NCBI GenBank assembly: GCA_030522415.1
Contig: CM060112.1
Location: 15,126,227 to 15,190,226 of the forward strand
Source of the DNA: Channallabes apus
Taxonomy: Eukaryota; Chordata; Actinopteri; Siluriformes; Clariidae
Length of the DNA stretch: 64,000 bases
Direction of reading: 5' to 3'
A program made the translations under genes and the position numbers. The notes under the pieces were generated by a model. The model worked only from the letters and a program-made list of their open reading frames with translations, did not search any database and was not told where the DNA came from. Positions within the stretch are counted from its first letter, which is position 1; every line of letters starts with the position of its first letter. Of this stretch, positions 10,986 through 23,400 are shown piece by piece.

Positions 10986-11303
10986 TGGTGTCTGTAATAA
11001 CAGTGGATTTAATCAAGACGACTGTATGAAGTGTTGATTCTTTGATGCTGACAAATAAACGACAAAAGACAAAGAGATCGGACTTCTGTCATGTGAGTGA
11101 AACTTTAAGACATTAGCTACGCGTCAAAACTAGTGAAATAAGCCAACCGCATCTACACGTACTGTGGAACACGAATTGGAAGTTTTGCAAACATCATATT
11201 ATATTGTTAATAGAGCTATGTGGAATACTGTAACGAAAGCACTGTGGTAGTTGAGTTAGTTTCAAGTTGCTCAAGCGTTTTATGTTAGAGACGTGATGCA
11301 TGC

Positions 11304-11304
<1 letters not shown>

Positions 11305-11349
<45 letters not shown>
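11305..11349. repeat. (GT)n microsatellite
   Basis: About 20 uninterrupted GT dinucleotides, 650 bp upstream of the first identified st6gal2 exon. Confidence 0.95.
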
Positions 11350-11351
<2 letters not shown>

Positions 11352-11963
11352 GCTGTTGTGTTTGCTTTGTCTGGTTCTGGCTTCTATTACTGTAATGTTA
11401 TAATTGTCAGGGATGTTCAATTGGCACATACAGTAGCTGTACTATGACAGTGAGATAACATTGTGAATTTATGATTTTCCAAGAGGAATGAACCAAAACC
11501 TCAACCATAATGCTGCTAAAAAGACATTCTGTTTATTTGTTGTGTGTGGTTACTTTTGACCCTATCTTTTTTTTTTGCATATCTTTTTTATGACTATTGC
11601 TTAATGATACATACCTGCATATTTAGAATTGCCCTTGAAGCATATTAAATCACAAAAACAACAATGTCCGACATCTATACTTTTACCCACACACTGCTTA
11701 TTACTAGCATGATGTGCAATACCAGTGGAATACTGGACAGATCTGCAGACAGAGATAGGAAAACCATGCAGGTCTATGCAAGAAAAAAATTTGTTATGCA
11801 TAATGTTTGAGCCACATCTTCAATAAAATTGGTAGCATTGCAAATTAATTGTTTGGATGACATTTATCCAACCTAACAGTGGTAAATCCCACCAAATATC
11901 ATATGCTTTTGTTTTTAAACCTATTCTATGGACATAAGGCATTATTTTCCTTTCCTTTCTCAG

Positions 11964-12617
11964 GATGGAATGTTGAGGTGAGCCTAGCTTGACAGTATAG
12001 GATGAAGAAGACGAAACATCAGAAGCTGATTTTATTGGGTATAGTAGCCTGGGTGCTGCTCTACTTTATTTTCTTCTACCAGAACACAAATTCCAACTTG
12101 ATTTCCTTTTCCAGTTTTATAGACTCAGCTTCCACCCAGGTAAGCATGAGCCCCATTTATGTCCCCCATGTGGAAAAGAGCACCATGACTAAACAGCTGA
12201 AGGAGAAAGATCGTCATCATTCCAGAGCTATTGTGCTTTCTGAAATGCAGAAGAATTTGAATTTGCATATCATCTGGGCAGCTAAAGTGGTTAGAGGACT
12301 ATGGATGGGCATGGCATCTTCTGACATGCTAAGTTCACATCTTCAGAAAGCCAAGAAGACATATACTGATATCAACAAATACAATGTTACCTACACAGGA
12401 CACTTGAAGAATGAGAAAAACCAGAAGCAGCTCCTGTGCCAGCTAAAGAATGAACAGCTCAGGACACTGACTGGGAATGAGGAGCCCTTTGCCAGTATGG
12501 AATGGCAGAAGCTGGTACCTCGTCAACCTCTGGAACAGGCCACAGGCCCCTACAAGACATGTGCTGTTGTCTCCTCTGCTGGTTCAATTCTCAAATCTTT
12601 CCTTGGGAGGGAAATAG
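11964..12617 (+). CDS. st6gal2: st6gal2 first coding exon with 5' leader
   Basis: An acceptor ctttctcag ends at 11963, so a further upstream non-coding exon is likely. The 38-nt leader holds two tiny upstream ORFs (ATG at 11965 reading M-E-C-stop and ATG at 11970 reading M-L-R-stop) before the main ATG at 12002. The start is supported by the tail-anchor order of type II transferases (MKKTKHQK then hydrophobic residues). The donor is gaaatag|gtaagt after 12617, phase 1, in the middle of the L-sialylmotif. Confidence 0.85.
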
Positions 12618-15600
12618 GTAAGTGGCTAGTGTTAAATAAAGTCGTATTGGTTGATATGTTTATTATTTAAAGCAAACTCTGAGAAATACTAGAGAGTCAA
12701 GACACTATAATTATTCCAGCAATAGAGACTAATAATATCTATGCAGTCGTATTCCATGTGCTTCATTTGTCATTTAAGGTAAACAAATCTACTTTCCTAA
12801 GTGTTGATTAACCTTATTGTTATATATTTTAGATATCAAGGAAGGATGGATATTTTGATAAACTTTTGCTAAACTTAATAGTAATGTCCATATACATTTT
12901 ACATTCTAATCAAGCAATATATAAATGTATATCAGTGTATAAATACAAAATACACTTTCTGGGTAAAAGAAAAAGTTGCCATTTCAGAAGGCTCAAATTA
13001 TTGGCCTACAGTATTTCAAAATAAGAAACCAACTAAGGAGTTTTGTTACTGGAGTTGGGCAAAGAGTGCTTCTACATAAAAAAATAAATAAATCTGAAAG
13101 GATAGTGCTAAAGCATCGTTTTCATGAAAGCAATATAGTGGAAACAAATCATGAATGAAGACCACTTAAATGTTGCAATGTTGAATCATTAAAGTTGCAT
13201 TTGAACATTTACATTGTAAAAAATCAATCACAACTATGTATAATAGTCAAAGTAAGAGGAGTTCCACACAGTCATTGTGACCAGAACTTACTTAGATTAG
13301 GATTGAGCAGCTGTGTGGCTATAAGAAAACAACTTAATAAAAAGGTCATGTGGTCTGATGAGTGATGAAATTGACCCTATTCCAGAGCAATGGGAGCATG
13401 AGCATGGGAGCAATTTTTTAACAGTTTGAGCAGTGGATTATGCCTGTATCATCAGGCAACAAATACGGGGAAAAAATCATCAGCTGACTTAATTTTTTTG
13501 CCACTTAACGTTGTTGAGTCTAGACCTGACCAACAGAAGCAACCCCTGTTTAAAGCATGAGACGTTTTAACCCAAATTGAAGATTGTAAGTGACTTGGCT
13601 GTACGCACATCTCGAGGAAGTTTACTGTACCATCAGTACAGTTTTACTTTTTAGGTTTTACTTCACTGCATATCGTACCATGTACAGTATAACTGTGTAT
13701 GTGACAAATAAAATGTGAATTTGAAACCTGAGGGAGGAAAGGAGAGAATAAGTTGTTTGTTTTCTGCATGAACAATAATAATAATAATAATAATAATTCA
13801 GTTTTATATAGCGCCTTTCAAAATACCCAAGGTTGCTTTACAGTATGAGGCGTGTGTAATGTAATCATGTACGTGGGGGAGGGGGGGACTAGAGGCCAAA
13901 GGCCTCTGTGAAGAGATGTGTTTTCAGGTACTTTTTGAACAGGGGTAGTGAGGGGGCATACTGGACATGAGGGGGTAGTTTGTTCCAGAGATTGGGGGCA
14001 GCTACATTAAAGGCTCTGTCGCCAAAGGTCTTGAGTCTGCTGCGGGGGATGATCAGCTGGCCCTTAGAAGAGGATCGCAGGGACCTCAGAGGGGTGTAGG
14101 GGTGAAGGAGATCAGTAAGGTAGTGGGGAGCCAGTCCATGGAGAGATTTGTAGGTGAGGAGGAGGACTTTGTAACCGATGCGGGATTTGATGGGGAGCCA
14201 GTGAAGCTGTTTGAGAATGGGAGTGATATGGTGCCAGGGCCTAGTGCCTGTTAGAACCCTTGCAGCAGCATTCTGGACATATTGCAGTCTATCCAGGGCT
14301 TTGTTTGGCAGACCTGACAAGATGGCATTGCAATAGTCCAGACGGGAGGAGATGAAAGAGTGGATGAGGGTCTCTGTTACTGAAACAGAAAGTGAGGGCC
14401 TGAGTCTAGAGATGTTCCTTAGGTGATAGAAGGCAGTTTTGGTAATTCTTTTGATATGAGACTGAAATGATAGAGTAGGATCCAGGATGATGCCCAGATT
14501 GCAGACTTCAGGGGATGGAGTGATGGAACAGCCATCCACATCCAGGTGGTGGTCCCCAACCTTCCTAAGCAGTGGTGCCTGTGCCACCACCATGAGCTCC
14601 GTTTTGCTGCTGTTTAGTTTGAGAAGATTGGTGGTCATCCAGGTTTTAATATCTTGTAAACAGTGGACAAGAGGCATTGGGGGGAGTTGGGCAGAGGGTT
14701 TGGTGCTGATGTACAGTTGTATATCGTCAGCGTAACAATGGTCCAAAAACTGAGTCCATGAGAGCGGATAATTTGTCCTAGAGGGAGCATGTATATGGTG
14801 AAGAGAAGGGGGCCAAGCACAGATCCTTGGGGGACCCCATGGTTGATTGTTGTTGTTGTGGAGTGTGAATCTTTCAGGGTGACGTATTGTTGCCGGTTTG
14901 ATAAATATGACTGAAACCAAGAAAGTGCTGTATCGGATAGTCCAGTGAACTCTGAGAGCCGTGTTAAGAGGATGGTGTGTGAGACTGTGTCAAAAGCTGC
15001 TGAGAGGTCCAGTAAGATGAGGATGGTAATAAGGCCATTGTCAGCAGCAGTGAGGAGGTCGGTTGTGATTTTGACAAGGGCAGTCTCTGTACTGTGGTGG
15101 GTTCTGAAACCAGATTGTAGAGGTTCAAAGAGCTCATGGTGGGACATATGTTGTTGGAGTTGGGCGGCCACTGCTCTTTCCAAGATTTTGCTCAGGAAGG
15201 GAAGGTTGGAGATGGGACGATATTTATTTGGGTCATCAGGGTCCAGACCAGGCTTTTTCAGGGTGGGGATGACAGCAGCAGTCTTGAGGCTTGACGGCAC
15301 CTCACCAGATTCCAGGGACGTGTTGATGATTGTCATCATAGTGTGGCAGAGAACAGGAAGACATGATTTAACCAGTGAGGTAGGCATGGGGTCTAACTTA
15401 CAGGTAGATGACTTGGCTTTGGACACCAGGTCGGTGACCTGGTCAATGTCCAGTGTGCTGAAGGAGGAGAGGTTGTGCTGTGGCGGGCAGGCAGCAGGGA
15501 TGGAGATGTCCTGCACTAGCTGGTGGGCACCAGGAGGTTGAACTCCCTGCCGTTGTGGAGTGAGAGATAGAGTTGTAGACAGGAGCTGTTGGTGGATGGC

Positions 15601-18600
15601 GTCAACCTTGTTTTTGAAAAAGTCCTGGAACCTAGAGCACAGATCAGCAGCATCAGACGGCTGGGGGGTGTCAGGAGGACGAAGAAGGCGGTTGATAGTA
15701 GAAAAAAGCTTTCTAGGATTATGTTGTTGGTTATTGATGAGCATGGAGTAGTAGTGAGTTTTAGCCTTGGAGAGAGCCTCCTTGTAGTTCGACATGGTCC
15801 TTGTACGCCTCGAGATGGACAGTGAGGCCGGATTTTTTGTGGAGTCGCTCCAGCCGACGACCAGTTGACTTCATAAGGCGGAGCTCGGGAGTGAACCAGG
15901 GAGCAGGTCGGAAGAAAGAGACTGAACGCGTGACTAGAGGGGCCACAGAGTCCAGACTTGTGGAGAGAGCAGTGTTGTAGTGTTCCACCAGGGTGGCCAC
16001 TGAGAGGCCAGAGACGGGAGCAGCAAGGTGAGTTTCTAAGGCACTGGAGAGCAGGGGCAGGCACACCTCTTTGGTCTCCCTGAAGGTGATGGTCCGTACG
16101 TGGCGTTGCCTGAGTAGGGGCAGAGGAACAGAGAACATAACAGCATGGTGGTCTGATATGGCCAGGTCCGTGCACTGGAGGTGTAATGGTGGTGTGCCAG
16201 TGGTGCACACCAGGTCCAGGGTATGTCCTTTGATGTGGGTGGGGCCAGGCACATGTTGGGTGATGTTAAAACAATCCAAAAGTGACAGAAAATCGGCCGC
16301 AAAAGAACAGCTGCCAGAGTCCACATGGATGTTAAAGTCACCTAGTAGAATGGTAGATGGGGACATGGGGCAGACAGTGGCAAGCAGCTCCGAGAGCTCA
16401 GGGAGGAAACAGGAGGAGGCTTTGGGTGGTCGGTATACAAGGACCACTTGTAGCTGTGCAATCCCAGTCAGAGCAAGATGGAGACACTCAAAGGATGAAG
16501 CATTTACAGGATGTTCTTTGACCAAGATATCAGAATTGTGTATAACAGCAAGTCCACCACCACGACCCAGGCAACGAGGCTTTTGTATGTATGTGTAGCC
16601 AGGTGGGGTAGCTTGATTGAGACTGATAAAGTCCTGCTGGCTCTGCCATGTTTCAGTTAAACATAGAAAGTCTATTTTTTTCTCTGTGATAATGTCATGG
16701 ATAAGTAGCGCTTTATTGTTTATGGATCTGATGTTCTGTAACATGAAGGAGGCTATCCTGTATGTGGGTGCAGAGCTGTCCACGCAGGCCAGGGTCCGGA
16801 GATTGGCAGGTGATGGGCGTGGTTTGCGTTGGCGACGTCTTCGCAGGGAAACATAGCCGGTAACCACAGGAATAGCCGAAGTTATGTCCGTGTAAACAAA
16901 CTTGTGACGAACAGCCCTATGCACATAGGGTGGCCGTCTCAGGAGGTGAAGTGATTTAATGACTTCAAGGCAACTTGGGAGGAGCATGGTGTTGAGTTTT
17001 AGGAGTTCATCTGCGGTGTATCTTATGGGCGTCATCGTGGCAGGAGAAACACCCGGTAATCACAGCACTTAGCTTGCCTGCTAGCGTTAGCCTGGCTTGC
17101 TAACCAACGCTAACGTTATATTCCAAGAGACTCAGACAGCAGGGTGGCTTAGAGAGGACTACTTGACAGAACAGTTCCAGTGATGTTAGCAGTGATGCAG
17201 GCGAACAGATCGCAGTAGATCCTGTGCACCGAGGACACGGTAGGTAACTAATCCACAACTCAGTTTGTAAACATCGGTTATTGAAGCAGTGTCCGGCAAT
17301 CGCGAGTTAGATTGTAGTAGCAGACACGGAGGAAAACAACAGCTCGAAAAACTTTATGACAAGCAGGATTATTTCACCAGAGTTCAAAATGTAACTGAAA
17401 TCTAACTGTACGGATCCAAGAAGCGGCTATGAAAAATCAAACAATGGTATGAAAAGCTGCGTGAGGATATGACCACGTCAAGAGACCGGGTATAGAGGAA
17501 GAACAGAGGAGGACTTACAGTAGTACTGAGCCTTGTGGGACACCAGTGGCTCAGTACTATTTCATCATGTACAGCAAATTAGAACAAAGAGAGAACTTTA
17601 AATTCTGTGTGAATTTGAGCAAATCTGCAACAGAGATGTTTCATACAGTAGGTGGACAACCAGAATGCTTATTACCATCGCGCTCACCGCCGTGGGAAAA
17701 CGGCAGCTGCCAAAATAAATCAGTTGTATTTTAAAATCATTCATGAAATTACCACCAGGTGGCGCAAAGTGACATTTTTCACTCTACGCAGTTTTAAATA
17801 GAATTAAGTCATAAAAAAACGTCTTAACAATATGTTGTATCGAAGAAATACAACATATACAACAAATAGTGATTGTAATTTTCACATACAACAAAAATGA
17901 AAAATCTGAACCAGATTTATAATGAGTTTAAAAAAAACATTAGTTAAATGTTGTTTGGACAGAATATCAAGTTCACATCAGTAGCTGATAATTTTATTTG
18001 TACGAAGAATGAACGGTTATATATCTCTGTTTATATCTGTATATTGTTATTTTAAAATTTTTATTCGAAAATACATCAAACGTTAAATATAGAAACAACT
18101 GGTAAAATAGCCTTTCAGAATAAAACATTACAATAACTCAAAAAAGACGCCCTAAAAATGTTGTGTTGTTTCTGTAAGCACATCGTTGGGTGGTTTATGC
18201 TGGGTCAAAATTCTAGGTTATTTCGGGGACTTTAAACACATTGTTGTGTTGCTCATGTTGGGTCATATGAGATGTAGTGAGTAATTTACAAATGAACACC
18301 TGGTTGGGTTATTTTGACCCAACAACTGGTTTATTCTTCATTCTCTGGTTTCTCCAAACGGCAGCCTGCAAAATGTTTTAAATATTAACTCTTGTGTCAC
18401 GTGTGTAGTTTTCGGAGATTTGAGCTTCAGGAAATTTCCCTTATTTAATTTAATTTAAATGAGGTTTGGGCTCGGGATTTGGTATCTGTAACGGGTTCGA
18501 GCCTATTTGCACGGGCGGCACCATGAAGCACAGACGAGGCGAGGTCTTACAGGAAATGGGATCATTTATTTAGGTAAAATAGAGAAGGGAAGGGTTAAAG

Positions 18601-20383
18601 GAGGTAGGACGGAAAGAAAGGGGAAGGGATGAAATTCACGTTCCGTCGACTGTGCCATGCTGACATGCAGGTACACAGCTGGCGAAAGGTGGCGATGAGC
18701 GGAGTGGCAGAACGGAGCACGCAGAGGCAGCGCGCATGCACGGAGTGAAGCGAGAGGGAGCGCGAGGATCAAAGGGCAGAATGCCAGTGTCCTGTTTAAA
18801 GTCCCTGGGGCGCGTCACATCACCTCACTCGCATGCCACTCTGTCCTGCTCAACCGGATCATGTACTTCCCTGACTCAACTCCGCGCCTTGCTTTTATAA
18901 TGCGGAGCAAGCCCGAGATCCTAACGTTAATTATCTCCAGCCGACCCGAATAGGCGGCTCCGGCCCTTTACATACCTGCCGCCTATCTAGGGAGCCTACG
19001 GATCGAGAAGCGATAGTAGATTTGGATGCACGCCCATCACAGGCGCATGCCGTGACATATCGTGATCCTCGTCTTTAACCTCCTACGTAGACCATTTCTA
19101 TAATTCACGTATACACAGAGTATCGGTTAATTTTCTGATGCGCTCACGTTCACCGAAAACAAGATCATTAAGTTTTTTCGTCATTGTGACGCCTAAAAAT
19201 AGATGCAGGATTATTCTATATATTCTAAATAAAACTGCTTTTCTAAACGTGGGCTAATGATGTTTATCTCCTCCTCTTTAATTCCCTACAAAGTCTAATC
19301 AGCGCTCACCAGCACGCATAAAGTTTTCCCACGCGCGGAGGAATTTTATTGTAATATTTAATAAAATTTATGCCGTACTGTATAATCAGGGGCTCTAATT
19401 CCTATTTGTCCTGAGATGTTGTTCTTTTAGTGTTACTGTGTGTGCTTTACAATGGCAGGCAACATTCAAATGCAAATTATTCACCCTCCCCAGGTGTGAA
19501 TCAGCTGTTCTCACCTATACATTCAGATAAACTGAAATGCACCCCTCCCCACTTTAAGACCTGGATTTTGAAGACCTGCAGTGATTCAGGCCTCTTTTTA
19601 AATTTCTGCAAATTTCCCATCTCTAAAATAGCATAAAAATCACAGGTTGTGTATAGAGTGATTAAAAACAATACAAGGCATGTTATGATGAGGAAACTTT
19701 CTATCTCTTCTATTCCAGCGATTAAAAAACGGTAACAATTTTAGAATCTGCAGAAGCTGAGTGGTCCGAGCACAACCTCTCGCGGGCGAGCTTTTCTCTG
19801 AATACGCTGTGTTCACGGGAGTGCGGCTCAGAAACATGCATCTGGGTTTATTCATTTTACCCCCTTTTATTTGAGGTAAAGTGACTGATATGCCTAACTT
19901 TTTTCAGCAGAGCCTATGTTTCACTGAATAATTCACGCCTTTTCATGAGGATGTAAAACCTCTCTCGCTCTCTCTCTCTCTCTCACACACACAGCAAACC
20001 AAATCGTCATTAGCACATCCCTCCCCCAAACAGCGCAGCATTTACTTACATCTAAGCTGAGTCGTTTACATAAGTCACTGGTCAATAGTTCATGATACAT
20101 ACATTTAAAAATTTATTCTATTTATTTTAAAAAATCATGCATACCAGCCTATTGCTTTTCATTCGTATAATAACACAAAAACACTATGTACTGTATGATT
20201 CGACAAGTTTACAGCGATCCTGCAACGAGTCCTTTGAGATTCAATTCAATTTTATTTATATAGCGCTTTTAACAATGGTCATTGTCTCAAAGCAGCTTCA
20301 CAAAAATTTAAGAAATTTAACATTAACAATTAAAAAAAACAAAAAAAAAAACAAAAAAAAAACAAAAAAAAAAAAAACCATTT

Positions 20384-20427
<44 letters not shown>

Positions 20428-23400
20428 AATTATATATAAAGTAATAAATAAATAAATAAAATTATAATAGAAAATAAATAAATAAAAACAAATAATAATA
20501 ATAATTATAGAAAAGAAAATAATTGGAATTGAGATGCATCAAGAGCGATCAGGAAAACCTTCAATGAGCACAACCCCTGAAAATGTCTAAACCATTCTGC
20601 ATCTTTTGGATGATGATTGTCAGAAAACAATGCACAACATCGCTGCTATTGTTGGTTTGTCATATAGAACAGTCTAAACAATTCTCATGTGACTTAACCA
20701 TGCACCGTGTTGCTGCCGCTTTTGATACCTCTTGTGGACATACAGTATATATTCTATTTTAATGTGTTGTAGTAGTATTGGGCTTGTCTTGGGCTTTTTT
20801 ATGAATCAAAATATGAATGAATGAGTGATTGTGTCAATAGATTCTCATGATGCAGTGCTTCGGTTCAATGCTGCTCCCACTGAGGGCTATGAGAATGATG
20901 TGGGCACCAAGACCACCATACGCATTATCAACTCACAGGTTATGTCTCTTACATACACATACAGTATACACTTGCTCCCCACCACAGAGCTAGGGGTGAA
21001 GCATTAATAATAATAAACTAAACATACTATATTTTTTTACATCAATTTCACAGATTATGGCTAAACCACACCATATGTTTCCTGACAGTCATCTTTATAA
21101 GAATATTACACTTGTGGCATGGGACCCTAGTCCATATTCTGGCAACCTTGAAAAGGTGAGTAAGAACCAAAAGTAACCATCTGTCAATATGCCAAGAAGC
21201 AGTCAATCATTTGCCTGGCAAATTCAGGCTTACTGTATATCATGTTTGTATTTTCACTTCTAATAAATAACTGTATCCAAAATCACTAGCATTAAACACA
21301 ACTCACGATTGGATATTAAAATGTATTTGCGATTTAAAGACGAAGTTAGGCAGAAGTAAGGAAACAGGAAAATAATACAGCTGGTTCCCCACCATACACT
21401 CATGCCCAGTTCCTCTGACCCACTAAATGTGGAGTTTTATTTAAATATTCCCATAAAATACCAGATCTGTTATCACTTTCCACATCTCTTGGGATTTTCA
21501 CAGTGGTACAAGAGGCCAGACCACGACTTGTTCACAGCATTCACCGAACACAGGAAGAAATCTCCATCACAGCCCTTCTACATCCTGCACCCAGACTACC
21601 TCTGGAACCTGTGGAACATTCTCCAGAGCAACACAGAAGAGAAGATCCAACCCAATCCACCCTCTTCTGGGTTTATAGGTTAGACTCACATGTACACAGA
21701 ATAACATGATTTGCACAGGTGTAAAAAATATAAATAAATAATTTTCTTTAACCCTTTTGGAGTCTCATTCTGATGATCTCACCAGAAATTTGACTTCAGC
21801 AAAGATTCTGAAAATCTGAAACACTCTCTCATTGTATATATTGCTGTATCCTGTATACAGGGTTGTGATGGGCCTGGAGCCTATCCCAGGAGACTTACAG
21901 TAGGGCAAAAGGTGGGGTACATACTGGATGGGGTGCCAATCCACTGCAGGGCACATGCACGCATACACTACAGGCAATTTGGGAATGCCAGTCTGCATGT
22001 CTTTGGACTGAAAACCAGCAAGAATAGAGAGAACATGCAAACTCCATACACACAGACCAGAATCAAACCCGGACCCTGGAAGTGCAAGACGACAGTGCTA
22101 ACCACTAAACCACTGTGCCGCCTGAATCTGAAACAATGGTTTACAATTGCTATATTGCTCGGCACACAATAATATTTATTTTGACATTCAACCTGGCCTG
22201 TTCATGTGTAAAAATTATTCCTCATGCTCCCAGACCCATTCTTTCATAATTTGAGTCCTGGAATATGCCTGTGCCATCAGGGAAGGGAAAAAAATATATA
22301 ATCTGGTCATTCAGCACATTCAGGTAATCTCATCAGCTGAGTTAATTTTATTGCCACATAATGTTCCTGTGCAACCACAGAACATAACACAGCCTCCAGA
22401 GGCTTGTACAGTATGCATTATGCATGATATGATATGCTGTTGCTTGATGCGGTTCCCTTGTTACCCTGGAATAGGGTCAATCTGGACTCAACTGACCACA
22501 AGACTTTATTCAATTTCTTCAATGTCTAATCTTTATGCTCCCTAGCAAATTGAGACCATTTTTCTAAATAGCCTCAATAACACGTGGTTTTCCTATGGCC
22601 ACACAGCATTTTCTGTTTGTGTTGCATACAGAGTGTGGAAATGCTCATGATTAAACCTAGCTTTTGATGTAACCAAGCATTTATGTGATCTCTGGTCATT
22701 AAATGATTTCATTACTGCAGTGAAGTTAACATTACACCTCCAGCCCAGGTTTTAATAATGCCTTAGATAATATTTAGCCCAATAACTGCAATAATTTTTT
22801 GCAAAGTCGTTTTATTTGTTTTATGCGGGCCTTTCTGAAACCCTTTTTTTGCCAGGCAGTGTACAGTATACTGTATAACTAAGAATTATCTTACAATTGT
22901 GTCATTTCTAGCACATATATCAATATATTAAGTACTCACTCTCACTCATCTTCTATAACGCTTTATGTTGTATTCAGGGTTGTGGGGACCTGGAGCCTAT
23001 CTCAGGAGACGTTTGAGTATCCATCTCAAAATCTCACCAATAAAAAGTAAAATATTAACAATAATCCAAAACCCAATGTCTGTCATACACTACGGACAAT
23101 TCGGAAATGCCAATCAGGGTACATGTACACAATGTACCCAGGCCTGGGCGAGATTTGAACCTCTAATGTTGGAGGTGCGAGGTACTGTAACACTGTTAAC
23201 CACTTCTTTAATGACAGCTGCAGGGTCACGGGTGCAATCCTGTTCAGTCCTTCCAGGGTTTTATATGATTATATGTCAGTACATACTGTAAAGTACATTG
23301 TTTCTAGCTCTAAATAAGTTGACTAAGCATGTGTGTATCAATCTGTAAGCAGACGGCACAGTAAACAAAATGAGATTTCCTCTTTCTTTGGATTAATACT

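Larger units (their letters stand above)
13768..17515 (-). mobile_element. L2-type LINE (APE endonuclease plus reverse transcriptase), nearly full length
   Basis: On the minus strand, about 480 bp of leader is followed by an endonuclease ORF (17035-15761) and a reverse-transcriptase ORF in two frames (15795-14635 and about 14755-13889). The 3' tail is the fish L2-type ttttatatagcgcctttcaa followed by (aat)n at 13768-13797. It lies antisense in st6gal2 intron 1. The protein is interrupted by two frameshifts but otherwise open, so it is a fairly young dead copy. It would copy itself by target-primed reverse transcription. Confidence 0.85.

Noticed and set aside
14945..15541. 198-codon plus-strand open frame
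   Set aside because: It lies antisense inside the LINE reverse transcriptase and has no domain of its own.
16071..16598. 175-codon plus-strand open frame
   Set aside because: Antisense shadow of the LINE endonuclease ORF.
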